Origin: Agapanthus africanus
Lineage: Eukaryota > Streptophyta > Magnoliopsida > Asparagales > Amaryllidaceae
Assembly: GCA_030015575.1 (NCBI GenBank)
Contig: CM057351.1
Span: forward strand, 2,624,001 to 2,688,000
Reading direction: 5' to 3'
DNA: 64,000 nt
Shown here: piece by piece, positions 40,887 to 52,481 of the stretch
Position numbering within the stretch: position 1 is the stretch's first letter
Layout of the letters: each line of letters opens with the position of its first letter
Notes under the pieces: generated by a model
Seen by the model: the letters and a program-made list of their open reading frames with translations, nothing else
Databases searched by the model: none
Told to the model about the DNA's origin: nothing
Translations under genes and position numbers: made by a program

Positions 40887-42836
40887 TGTTAGTGTATATG
40901 CCCTAGGGGCCATTATTGTATCATACTAGGTTGTATATTACTTAATGGAAGCTTGGGATATTCACAGTTGTATATAACAGTCTTGCTAAAAATGGTAGTA
41001 TGCTACTTGGTTTGTGTCTACTTTAATATGTGCATATGTTTCTTGTAACGTATCACTTATATATATTAGTAGAGCCCATAGGATCTTTGCTTGATTACCA
41101 GCGTTGTGATGGCAGTCGCACTAGTGGGGGCTGGGTAGTCTGTAAGCAACATCCTATACAGGTCTCTGGTCGTTGGATTATCGAGACAGGGCATCGATAT
41201 TCCGGAGTAGACTAAGTGTGTACGCTTCTCATTCCAGTTGGGGAGATGGTCTGTCACACAGCCATCAGTACGTCGTACTGGAGATAGTATACAGGTGCTC
41301 GTTAGGTTACGGGTACACCGGACAGGACTCGCAGGGAAACTGTTGGTTGGTATTATACCCGTCGTCAGTTAACAGTTCCCAGGTGACATGAGTACAGCAT
41401 AGTCCGCAGACTTGACACTGCTACTTCGCCTCGAGTGTGTCCCACTATTCTTAGATTGCTACCCTACCACGGCTCAAAAGAGTCATGCAAACAGGTAGCA
41501 GTTGGGTGCAGTCCCGAGCACTGGAGGCAGTGGCGGTTAGACAGGATTCGTCTCTCCCGGTATTGGGAGTTGATATCGCGCTGTGTCAGAGAGCCATTAC
41601 GCAAAGTCCCTGGCCAGGGCAAGCGAGATTTACTGGTAGGTTCCAGTAGTTTCTCAGGGTGTAATGGGCTACGCTCCGACACGACTTATACCGCTATTAG
41701 GGGACTGACGCTTGCCGCCCCCTAGGCTTGATATGCGATAGTCTTAGACGAACAGACTGGACTGTACGGAGATTGTCACATCAGGCTCAGTAGGAGTTCG
41801 GATGGGTTTCCTCATCGGCCTTCTTATCGACATCTACCTGGGGACCGTTATGTACAGCTAGTGCCGCTTGCGGTCTGTGGTTAAACCCACTGCCAGCGTA
41901 GTGTCGAGTCTTTAGAGTCCCACACAGAGAGTTTCCCTTCTCTAGGCGAAACGATATAGAGGTCGTATGGTTTTACGATATAGAGGTCGCATACGTGTTT
42001 AAACGCACGTACGACGTTCGGACAGCTTTTACTAGCCGGCTTTGGTTTAAGCCAGATTCTAGTATCGGGTTACTGGATTTATACAGTCTAAAGTTTTTCC
42101 GTGTTTTCACGGATTGTAGGGGCGTTCTCGTAATTTGTCGGGAAGCTTCTAGAAGTATGGTGACTTGGGGGGTAAGGTGGCATTAGCATTAAATGATATT
42201 GTGACTCATTATGTGTGATTCATCATGTCATTAATGCATTATTAAATGCTTAATGACTCACATAGTGAATCACTCATAATGCATTTATGTAGCATGATGA
42301 ATAATCTTATTTTATTCATTTATTCATTTATTCATTATGCTTCATATATCAAGTGAGAAACAATATCATATTTCATTCTTATCATCACCTACTCTCTCCT
42401 CAAGCTCTCTCATTCTTGAAACCCTAACCCTAACCTCTCATGTGTTGAGATCAAGGGTTAGCTAGACTAATACATCCATAACCTCACTCTATATCCCCTA
42501 GGTAGCTTAGATTAGCACTTTGACCAACCTAGTTATCTCAAGTTAAAGATCAAGCTTGGCGTAGGAGCTCTCGGGTGGATCGTCTTTGACTCGAGGAGGC
42601 CGTTGAGGTGCCGATGTTCCAAGGAGCCTACGAGGAGTGGAGGACAGCGATGAAGAACTGAAGGACATGTAACGTGAGGTATAACTTTGAATCCGAGTAG
42701 TTAAAGCTCTCGTAGTTTGCTAGTAACGGTTTAGATACGATTCATGCGCTCAAGTCCGTGTTACGAAGCTTTGATAATCGTTTTTCATATATTCCGCCTC
42801 CCTGCAAGTTCGTGGGGTGCGTGACATGGACTTACA
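40887..42836 (+). repeat. Copia3 3' LTR
   Basis: Collinear with 33099-35051. One visibly different patch lies near 41965-41990. Ends GGACTTACA before the target copy AGTAC (42837-42841). Confidence 0.93.
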
Positions 42837-42841
42837 AGTAC

Positions 42842-43793
42842 CGCTTGCGGGTTTTGGTTAAACCCACTGCCAGCGTGGTGTCGAGTCTTTACAGTCCCAC
42901 ACAGAGGGTTTCCCTGCTTCGAGCGAAACGATATAGAGGTCGTATGGTTTTATGACAGGGTTCGAACATTTACGTGTACTTGTGCACGTACGATGTTCGA
43001 ACGGATTTTACTAGTGGGCTTTGGTTTAAGCCAGATCATAGTATTAGATTATTGGATTTGTTTAGTCTCGCTATTCATGTTTTTCGTAAACACGGATGCG
43101 GGTATGAAAATACGATTAAGGGGTATTCTCGTAATTTGTCGGGAAAGCTTCTAGAAGAAGATGACTCATTAAGGTTTTTATCTTTTGATTTAAACTTAAA
43201 TGAGGTGGAGGAAATGAAGTGTAGTTTTCATTAAATGAACCATGACTCATGGAGATGATTCATCTTATGAATTTAATGAAGCATGGTTGATATTTTGCTA
43301 GATATTTTAGTGAGATATTTTCATTCTTCATAATATTCACAAATGAGAAATGGTTCATATCATTATCGCAAACACTTTCTCTCTCCTCAAGCTCTCTCTT
43401 CTTCATCTTAACCCTAATTGTCTCATGAGTTGAGAATTCTAAGGTTAGTGAGACTAACAAATCCTTAATCACTCTCTATATTCTCTAAGTCACTTAGATT
43501 AGCACCCTAAGTTGCTTAGTTGCCTCATCTTAGAGGTTAAAGCTCAAAGTAGGCACTCTCGGGTGAATCTTCTTCGACTTGAGGAGGCCGATGAGGAGGA
43601 GTACAACAAGAACAAGAAGGACTAGTATCTTGAGGTATAATCATCTTACATAGTAGTTACAACTCCTAGTTTGATTGTTAGTTAGGGTTTAGCAAAGATC
43701 CTTATGCATAGTTGATGTTACCTTGTTTGAAAAGGATCGTTTTTATCTATTCCACCTCCCCGCATCAAGTGGGGTGAGTAACGTCGACTAACA
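42842..43793 (+). repeat. Copia2 5' LTR, last piece
   Basis: CGCTTGCGGG onward continues the LTR after copia3. Ends GACTAACA before the primer site. Confidence 0.87.
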
Positions 43794-43794
43794 G

Positions 43795-43807
43795 TGGTAT
43801 CAGAGCC
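43795..43807 (+). promoter_or_regulatory. Copia2 primer-binding site
   Basis: TGGTATCAGAGCC, 1 nt after the LTR end. Confidence 0.92.
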
Positions 43808-45855
43808 TAGCTAAACCATAACTAATATGTTAGCAAAGTCTTTAGAACTTCGATCATGGAAAAACCCCGAAAACACGATTTTATGATGCACTTTCTGTCG
43901 ATTTTATATTCTGGTCTAAAAATATTTTCAGAGACCTGAAAAATACGTGCAGGGTTTTTGTAGATCACTGAAGAAATTTGGGCATCTAAATCGGTGAGAC
44001 GACCGTGGATCCGCGGCCGAACAAAGCATCTACCACTGATCCACGGCCGAGTCGACTCCGAGTTGGTCCAAATTTCCTCTGGTGGTCTACTGTGTTGTGT
44101 TGTGTTTTCTGGGATATTTTGTTTCTGCTCAGAAATTTTTGTGTACAGTGTAGTACTTGGAGTAGATTCAAATTTGGTAATTGATCGAAATTCTAAGAAC
44201 TTTGGCTAATCGGATTATATCTATGTTGTGATTAATGTGTTCGTAAACTTCCGCTAATTGCTATATGTCGCTCAGTTGGGGGTTGCACATTTCTGTGATG
44301 GTTATATTGGTTTGTGTATATGGACATGTTGGATTGTCATGAATGAATAGCAGGGGATGTGAGACGAGAGTTTCTTTCATTGAAGTGTAAATTGTTGTAA
44401 TATTATTTTTGCGGGGCACATCCGGGTTGAGGTTGTAGCCACTGCTGTATTATTTCATTTACTGCTTATTGCTCCTAGGATAGACCCAAGATTGGGTGCA
44501 CAAACTACCGGGTACTTTGAAGTGCCAAGTGGCCTACTCACGTGTTGAGGAAGACTGCTTCACTTTGGGTATTTGGCGAGTAGTTTGCCGCACCCGTAGG
44601 GGTTTGGGGTGGGGTTGACTATTCATCATGACCGTGGAATCCGTCTTTCGTTCAAGGCTTAAACGAAATGCGGTATTCCTAGAATATCCAATATGTTCAT
44701 CTGGGATCTGGAATGCCTATTATTGCGTCTGACGAATGTATATATCTATATATGATATCTAGTAGGCGTTGCTTATGTTTTGCATCCGCGCTAGTCCAGC
44801 CCCCGCTCTGTCGTTAGTTAAGTAACCTAACGGGTGATGACGGGGCCCGGTGGCGAATGCGGATGGCATAAGCGGACGTTGTATTTTCATTGTTTTCTGC
44901 AATGGTAGGTTAATTGATGGGACTGCATTACATTAATGTAAAGCAAACAAACCAAAGCTGAATCATTGGAACAATTTGGGAACCACTCGGTTTTTTCAAA
45001 ACAGTAAAACTTTTAAAATGCGGAGCTTAAACCACTCCTTTTAAAAGCTATCAGATTCCTTCAATTATATCAAGTTCACTACGTTCACGGTTTTGCCAAA
45101 ACCATTCGTAGCCCTCCATCATTTCGGTTGGATATTCAGTAGTATTCAAGCTATATATTTTGACCTTCGCCAAGGCATAGTGATTGGTAGCTGCTAAATA
45201 TTCATCTGTAGCATAGATAGATGCGTTGGTTTGGGACAGTCGTACTGCCATTTTGGCCTTCGTCAAGGGTATGTACGAGTGGGTTCAAATTAACCTGGAT
45301 AATGACGGTTAAAACTAGACATGTGACTTATGATATGTTGGCCTTCGTCAAGGTCATAAGAGTATGGAGCAAAAATCCACATCGGGGGTTTTTAAAGAAA
45401 CTGAAACTTGCTAGTGTTGCATACTATTTGGAGTGTGATAATTTTGGTAGGATTCCTTCAACTTTATCACACGATGATATTTAGATTCCGATCCTACTGT
45501 GAGTATATGCTACTCCTCGGGAGATTCTTTCACTTAACGATCAATGCTATAAACCAAGTAGGTGTATAGAAAGGTGTTAGCAGGGCTAAGCCCCCAGGGA
45601 AAAAAGGTTATTTAATTAAGGAACTTCGTGAAAGCGTCGTAAAACCTCCCTCGAAGTACCGACACTGACCTGGCTGAACGGTTAAGCAAGTATTGTACGG
45701 TGAGATTAATCCTAACTAATTCTTCTTTTGGTTTGAGGAAGGATTCGAGAAACAGTGGGAGCCATCCTGTTTAAATAAACTAAAAACCAATCTAAACTTG
45801 CAAGAGTATCATGCTAAAGTGTTTCTTCTCTCTCTCCTAATTGCAGCAACCAAAC
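43808..45855 (+). other. Copia2 untranslated leader
   Basis: Homologous to the copia3 leader: GC palindrome pair (44001-44052), block closed by CATCCGC (44783-44789) and GCGGATG (44859-44865), three hairpins (45160, 45253, 45338) and a pyrimidine tract ending TTGCAG (45841-45846). Confidence 0.82.
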
Positions 45856-46638
45856 ATGAAGGGGCTTAAGTTACTGTTAGATAAAAATATTTTGACAGGA
45901 CCAAACTACAAAGATTGGTTCAGGAATGTCAAGATGTCAATCACTTATGACAAGTTGGGTTATGTCCTTTCTACAAAAGCCCCCGCCGTCCCTGGTCCAG
46001 AATCCAGTGTCGCGGATAAGGAAATCCGTAAGACCTGCGAGATTGACTGCGCGAAGGCCAAATGCCTCGTGCTTGCCTCTATGGACAATGAACATCAGAG
46101 GAGGCACGAGAATATGGATCTTGAATCCATATTTCTCCACACCAAGGAACTGTATGTAGAGCAATCTCGTATCGCTAGATTCGAGACCTCAAAGAAGCTA
46201 TTTCAGTCGAGGCTGGCCGTCGGATCATCTATAGGGGAACGCGTCCTTAAGATGATTGGCTACATTGAGGAGCTCGTGGACCTTGGGACCACGTTAGAGA
46301 ATGAGCTGTATACAGACTTGATTCTGCAGTCCCTCCCTTCCACCTACGCCCAGTTTATCTTGAATTTTAATATTCAAGGTAAAGAAGTTGAACTTTCGGA
46401 ACTCCTCAACATGTTGAGGAGTGCTGAGGGCATCCTGCAGAAAGGCAGGGATACACCCACTCTATTTGTTGGTGGGGCTTCTTCTTCTAGGTCCAAGGCA
46501 AAAGCCAAAGGAAAGAAGAAGAAGGCCCCCACCAAGCCGAGAGGCGGTGTTAGTAAGGTGGAAACAAGGGGCAAGGCAAAAGTGGCAGGGCCGATAGTAG
46601 GAAAAGAGGAATGTTTCTACTATCATAGGAGAGTCCAT
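45856..46638 (+). CDS. Copia2 gag, truncated in the zinc knuckle by the Athila insertion
   Basis: Copia gag of 261 codons, start at the ATG after TTGCAG. DWFRNVKMSITYDKL, LVLASMDNEHQRRHENMD and LILQSLPSTYAQFILNFN are typical UBN2-type gag segments. A lysine-rich tail (KAKAKGKKKKAPTKPR) leads to the knuckle ECFYYHRRVH (second Cys is Tyr), where the reading ends at the Athila LTR. No internal stop, better kept than copia3 gag. Confidence 0.87.
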
Positions 46639-47884
46639 TGATTAATGTCAAAAATATGTATTTACCGCAATCAAGAAACGGCGTCGCTTCGCAGCTAGCC
46701 GGTGAGTGCGGGTCGATCCACAGAGACGGGTAAATTTCTTTAGTGTGTTTTAACGAGTTGATTCGATTTGTCGTTTTGGTTGGTTTATGAAAATCTATAA
46801 AAACGGATCTAATTTATCTAATTAAAAGTCTTGCTAGGGTTAGGCTTCGGGAAAGTTTTGGAGATTAAATGTTTTCCTCACCGCTTTCATTGCCATATTT
46901 TTAGATCTGTTAGATGTTACGGTAATTATCGATAAAGTGGATACGAATCTTTTGGGAAGATGTTTCTTCCTCTAGGTTCGTATCCTTCCTTTATCGTTAA
47001 TTACCCTAACCCCCACGGAAAACGCGCGCAACCGGCCCTTTATACTGCGGTTCACCGTTACCTCTAGGGGTAGGGTGCCGCAGGGAGCGGTTGTGCGCGC
47101 ATGCATGGAGTGCTAATTCTTTAGTTTAATATGGCATTGAAAGGGGTGAGAGATTTCATCTCTCAACCCTTTCCCTAAGGCTAACCCTAACAAGCGAGGA
47201 GACTACTCGCTCATTAGGGGATGATAAAACATTAAAAGAATAAAAAAGTACTTACTAATTTGACGGCTCCCTCCAAGCGATAAAGAACAGATCTGAATAA
47301 TCACTCCCAAATATTCTGAATTTTTATTGATTGAAAAGAGGCATCCATTTTTACAGATCTAGATTACAATTTATAAGTAAACAGGAGAATTAGGGTTTCA
47401 GAGTCTCGCACATGCGCAATTACTGATTTGCCCACTGGAAATCCCAACACCCACAACGTTGCGACAACAGAAGAAATCTCCACCGACCCGGGCATTAGAC
47501 GGCCGCGGATCCGCGGCCCTTTGGTGGTCTTGGGCCGCCAGTCTTTTGGGCTTTCTTCAGGAGTTCTGGGGCTCTGTATTTTTATATGTATTTTCTCTGT
47601 TGGCTTCTCACTCTTCTCCAGATCTTCAGTGAAGACTTGTATTGGGCTTTTTAACCGTTTCACATTGACATTCGTTGCCTTGCACCTATGTGAACTGGGC
47701 TCGACTAGGATTCGTCTAATAGTTGGTCAAAAGTCCCTTTTCTGTTGTTTTGTGTCTTTTTCACTGTATTTGCTCCAGAGACCTGTATCCTGTAACATGC
47801 AACAAACGTACGTCAAGAGTACCTGTTTACTTATAAAACGGATAAGAATAGGGGAATGAAAAATGTAATATTATGGTCTGAACA
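46639..47884 (-). repeat. Athila-type 3' LTR
   Basis: Plus-strand TGATTAATG to GGTCTGAACA, so on the minus strand TGTTCAGACC...ATTAATCA. GGGTCGATCCACAGAGACGGG (46709 region) resembles Athila LTR ends. Contains the perfect palindrome GGCCGCGGATCCGCGGCC (47501-47518). The left border could be 46639 or up to 6 bases later. No gene. Confidence 0.75.
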
Positions 47885-47923
47885 AATACCCCCAAACTTA
47901 CCTTTTGCTCGTCCTCGAGCAAA
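47885..47923 (-). promoter_or_regulatory. Polypurine tract with hairpin (first copy)
   Basis: Minus strand: TTTGCTCG-AGGA-CGAGCAAA (47923-47904), then AAGTTTGGGGGTATT next to the LTR start TGTTCAG. Confidence 0.85.
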
Positions 47924-49191
47924 CTTATTATTTTATTTACTAAACTCCTAACCGCACTTTCGCAGGGAAACGCGATTGCACTGAGCACGTGCAACAAGCC
48001 GTTAAACCTCTAGGTGTCCCTAGTAGGAGGAGTGTTGTCTCCTGAGGGTTTTCAGCGGATACTACCCACAAAATCCTATCAATTCGGCCTATTAACTTTT
48101 GTTTTTCGATTAGGTTTTCTAACTAGGAATTCTATTATCATCGACCCGCAAATTATCCACCCATATTCTTCACACTTCCTCATCATTTAACTTAAGATTA
48201 TATATGTTATGTAGACCTACTTAGCTTTCGGCATCTCTTAAGTCTTCTTTCTAGGGTTTCATCTCCACTTAGGAATTTCTATCAACTCTACTAAAGATAC
48301 AAGTTCTATCTTTCATTCCTCTCTCTTATCTAAATTCCAATCACATACCCCCACGTGTGTGTATAGATCACCCCTACACTTGGAAATTCAATTCAAGCAA
48401 TCATACCCTTGTCCATTGTCCAAAGTACTTATTAATTGGTGAATTTAAATGAAATTTGCTTACACATCCTTCATGCGACCGTTAATACTTCTTGAGGTAC
48501 CAACGTCCGATTACAAAATGCGTTTGCACTTTAAAGCGTACTTCCTAGTCCTTGCAACACCCAAGGCTTTAACAGTGACTCCCAAACCAGTTGGTCTAAG
48601 TCACTAGGTGATGAAGCACCCTCGCTAAATATTTTTCTATTTTAGCAGCCTTAAGTAATCACAAAAACCAGTGTCCATTTTTTTTTATTCTTTATTCACA
48701 CTTTGTCTTTTATTTTCTTCGTCCTAAGGACTTTAGACAAGAGTATTTCAAGGTCTCTTCTACTATTCCAAGTTTCAAGGTGCGTGATTGTGCAATTTTG
48801 TAGGGTATAAATTTTCAGAATCTAGACTTAAGCTAGGAACTATCTTTCAAACTTATACTTTAATTAGAACATCAATACTCTTCCCTTGTTTCGACTTAGC
48901 CCAAGAAGTGAACCCAAAATTTGCCTATTTCTAAATAAACTACAAGGCATATACTTTCTACCGTTAAACTTTAAGAAATGTTATTTTTAGGGTTTTTAAT
49001 TCACTAAGTCTAAGATCTAGTTGTTCCTAACCAGTTAACCTATTAGTCAAACTCAAGTCAATTAGCCAAAATTGAATACAATTATTTTTATAATTTTTGA
49101 AATTTTTCAAATTTTTATGGGTTTTCAAATAAATATGCAAATGCAAAAATATGTACAAATGAATGCGAAGGAAGAAGACGTACCGAGCATA
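47924..49191 (-). other. Athila 3' untranslated spacer between two hairpin motifs
   Basis: About 1.27 kb, AT-rich, no plausible ORF on the minus strand. It lies between two hairpin-plus-AAGTTTGGGGGTAT units. Could be a 3' UTR, or a remnant of an LTR if two elements recombined. Confidence 0.5.
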
Positions 49192-49227
49192 CCCCCAAAC
49201 TTGAACTTGACAGTGTCCTCACTGTCA
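49192..49227 (-). promoter_or_regulatory. Polypurine-like motif with hairpin (second copy)
   Basis: Minus strand: TGACAGTG-AGGA-CACTGTCA (49227-49208), then AAGTTTGGGGGTAT. The stem sequence is unrelated to the first copy, but loop, stem length and following tract are the same. Confidence 0.82.
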
Positions 49228-49365
49228 TGCTAAACTAAGAGGGTCAAAATACCGGCACTTCCCTGTTTATTTATTTACAACCCCCTTTTTTTTATATTGT
49301 TAAGAAAAACAAAGAATATATACAAAAAGGCCCTCCCTCAAACTTCATTTAAACCATGTTAGACA

Positions 49366-50212
49366 TTACTGCCAAACTTTGCCTAGACCAAACGTCAACA
49401 CCAACCAGTTGAAAAATTTATCAGTAAAGAATATTGGGTGGTGGAAAAATAAGTTGTGGTGGTCCGCAAAGAATTGGGGAAGATAGAAGTAGAGGTATGG
49501 GAGGTGTGGAGGTAAATATACAGGTGATGGTGATGCATCGAAACGAGAATGTAAATGGTCAGCAATCAGTGGAGTGTTGGCATTCTCGTACCTTATTAAA
49601 AGAAATGGGGGTATTTCAATTTCTAAGGGAGGAGGTTGACTCACCACAATACCCCCAAGATATTCCTGTGGGTCCTCTATTGACATGGCATCATCCATCA
49701 ATTGTGTATGATATTCACTTATGAGGGAACTTATCTCCTCGATATCCGCCATAGTCCAATCGAAAACTTGCCGCCTCTCTTGTAAGACCATTAAGAGGGC
49801 GTTCTCTTGCTCGAGGGCTAGAGAGGCCGATATGATAATGGGAAAGGTCTCATTCTCACCTATGTAGGCATATCTAGGGTGAGACGGCAAGGGCGTGAGT
49901 TCGAATTTCTGAGGCGAAAGAATCATTGCGGAATCTACCTCGAACTCAAAGGACTCTAACACAGGTTCGAAATCACTGCAAACAACCGATTCGGATGGTT
50001 CGACTGACTCATCCAAAAATTCAAACGACTCATATTCGGGCTGTGAGTCGTCATCATCCAAAAAAGTGAAACATTCATAATCAACATCGGTTGTGTCAAC
50101 GGTAGTAGGCTCAAGGAGGGACGCACTAGTGGCGTCAAAACTGTTTTCATCAAACAGAAATCTTTCAAGCTCGCAGTCCTCCTGCGTGATTTCGTGAATA
50201 GAGCAAACTTCT
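49366..50212 (-). CDS. Athila protease-RT linker ORF, catalytic RT missing
   Basis: Reads EVCSIHEITQEDCELERFL, an acidic region with repeated FEFLDES/ECFTFLDD motifs, then FELTPLPSHPRYAYIGENETFPIIIS and VFDWTMADIEEISSLISEYH, the conserved segment just before RT in Athila polyproteins. After about residue 230 it switches to an unrelated proline- and aromatic-rich tail (LPPHLPYLYFYLPQFF) and ends. No RT, RNase H or integrase motif follows. The deletion kept the frame open. The ORF formally extends into copia4's LTR up to 50343, which is an accident of that insertion. Confidence 0.75.
50208..50212 (+). repeat. Target site duplication of copia4 (left)
   Basis: CTTCT before TGTAAGTG. The right copy is at 60461-60465. 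Confidence 0.95.
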
Positions 50213-52468
50213 TGTAAGTGCACGGCGGCGCCCCGGCCGTCAATCCGACGCCGGAATGCGGAAGCGGTAAAAAACTTTAATTTTGCGGACTTAGCAAACC
50301 GGCACCACCGCGCACTAAACACCCGGATCGTAACCATTAACAAGTCTAAGCTAACTAGAAGATGGGTTAGAGATATACCGACGATCCAAGTCCTCCGGTC
50401 TTCTCGTCATCGTCCCGATCTCCTGCGGAATGTCCCGTCTCCTCCTCGTCACCGGAAGTGCACCACATCGCCTACTTTGTTTACGGGCTCCCACCTCAAT
50501 GCCGAGGCAACTCGGGCACGAAGCCGGCTACTCGACGTGCCCAAGGTTTGCTGTAGAATGTGTAGTAGAGGATTGTGTCTCATTTGGGGTTCATGGAGGT
50601 GCCTTTTGGTGGAGGGATGATACAAGGATTATGTGGAGGAACTTGTAGGCTTTTGGAGCATGAAATGAACAAGATTTCCACCCTCAAAAAACTTGGACAG
50701 CCCTTCCAAGGGGAAGGCCGGCCATGACATCAAGAGAGGAGAGAATGAGAGTGTCATTTTTAAGATAATGAGAGAGCCCTCCAATAATACCAAAGGGAGA
50801 GAGAGAGAAGACTATCATGCAAAAGGAAATGATCACCAAATCAAAACCCACACTCAACCACCTACCACCAACCTCATCATCAACAACCATGATGATATAC
50901 AAAGTCAAGCAATCATGAGTTTATGAAGTTAAATGATGGGACAAGTATCATGACATGATAATATGCAAAGACCCCCTCCACAAATGCTTATTTGCAACAA
51001 TGCAAATAAGCCCTCCTCCACCAATCTTCGGCCAATGAACGGAACAAAGGAAATCGGCCGAAACTAAAAGCAAACTGGCAACTCCAAAAAACTGGTCCCG
51101 TAATAAATTACAGGAAAACCCCGATACTGTGCATACACACCCGCATCTGTATTTCGACCGAAATACAAATGCAATGAGACAAAATCTACACTGTACTATA
51201 CTAGGATCCGGCTTAAACCAAAGCCGGCTAGTAATATCCGTTCGATCCTGATCCGTGCAATACCGCACGTATCTGATCGAACCCTGCCATATAACCATAC
51301 GGCCTATAGTACAAACTGTCCGATCCTGATCCGTGCAATACCGCACGTATCTGATCGGACCTTGCCATATCTCCATACGGCCTCTACAACCTTTCGCCCG
51401 AAAGCTGAGTAACTGAATGTGGGGGACTCTAAAGACTCGTCAACACCTTGGTTGTGGATTTAACCACTAGCACGTCAGAGGTATAAGACAATACGTAACG
51501 GGCCACCAGGTACTGACTAAAAGGGACGTCTGTGAGTGAACTCAGCCTGACAACCCTACTGAGCCTGTCAGTGACAATATCCGTGCAGTCCGGTCCGTTC
51601 GTCTATGAGTATCGCATGGCGAGCCTAGGGGGTTGGTAAAAGTCAGACCCCCAAAAGCGGTACAAGTCGTGTCGGAGTGTAGCCCAGAACACCCTGAGAT
51701 ACTACTGGAATACCTACCAGTAAATCTCCTTGCCTTGGCCAAGGACTTTGTGTAATGGCTCTCCTAGACACAGCACGACCTCATCCCCAATACCGGGAGA
51801 GACGAACCCCTGAAGATACGCTCACTGCCTCCATGTGGCTCGGGACTATACCCAACTAAAACCTGTTTGCACGACTCCTTTGAGCCGTGGTAGGGTAGTA
51901 ATCAAAGTACAGTGGGAACTCACACGAGACAAATGACGATCCCCAGGTCGATGAACTAACTTGCACACATGTCACCAGGGAACTGCCATCTGACGTCTGG
52001 TATATGACCAACTAGCATGTTCCCGGCGAGTCCTGTCCGGTGTACTCATAACCCAATGAGCACCTGTATACATCTTAGGTGATCTAACTGACACCAGTGG
52101 CTTGTGAGACCGGCCACCGCCCCTCGTCGGGGTCTCGACTGTATACACTAGTCTACTAATGGAGTATCGATGCCCAGTCTCGAAACTCCCACGACTAGGG
52201 ACCTTTTAAGGATAAGCTTATAGAACCCCAGCTCCCACTTATATGATCGCCCTCATACTGCTGGTGGTCAAGCAAGAATCCTAGGGGCTCTATCAACGTG
52301 TAATAGCGACGTGTCAGGTCACCTAAAGCAGTACACGATGATAAAGGTAAACCAGATAGCATACTATCATCTCGAGTAAGACTGTCCTACCGGGATAGGT
52401 CCTCCCTCAATCATTACAATCACGTACCTGTGACCTAATAATTGACTCTGAGGGCACTATCTCCAACA
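50213..52468 (-). repeat. Copia4 3' LTR
   Basis: On the minus strand TGTTGGAGATAGTGCCC to CACTTACA. 2256 bp. No gene. Any ORF here occurs identically in the other LTR. Confidence 0.95.
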
Positions 52469-52481
52469 ATCTCCCACTTGC
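52469..52481 (-). promoter_or_regulatory. Copia4 polypurine tract
   Basis: Minus strand GCAAGTGGGAGAT directly before TGTTGGAG. Confidence 0.92.

Larger units (their letters stand above)
33099..42836 (+). mobile_element. Copia3: complete Angela/BARE-like Ty1/copia element, 9.7 kb
   Basis: LTRs of 1953 and 1950 bp (TGTTAG...CTTACA), target duplication AGTAC (33094-33098 and 42837-42841), Met-tRNA primer site, 2-kb leader, gag-pol and polypurine tract. Order gag, protease, integrase, RT, RNase H is Ty1/copia. One continuous frame from 37072 to 40872 is broken by four stop codons and no frameshift. LTR identity is about 97 percent by eye. The LTR start with ATGCCCTAGGGGCC and the long leader resemble the Angela/BARE lineage. 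Confidence 0.93.
21364..46638 (+). mobile_element. Copia2: Angela/BARE-like Ty1/copia element split by three later insertions
   Basis: Its own parts: 5' LTR in three pieces (21364-21775, 32525-33098, 42842-43793, total 1938 bp), primer site (43795), leader and gag (45856-46638). The LARD and copia3 interrupt the LTR, and the Athila-type element interrupts gag inside the zinc knuckle. The flank GTTTA (21359-21363) is the likely target duplication. pol and the 3' LTR would lie to the right of the window. Confidence 0.85.

Noticed and set aside
50430..51376. Conserved ORFs duplicated at 58422-59368
   Set aside because: Their identity in two places is due to the two LTRs of copia4, not to gene duplication. 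No domain is present.
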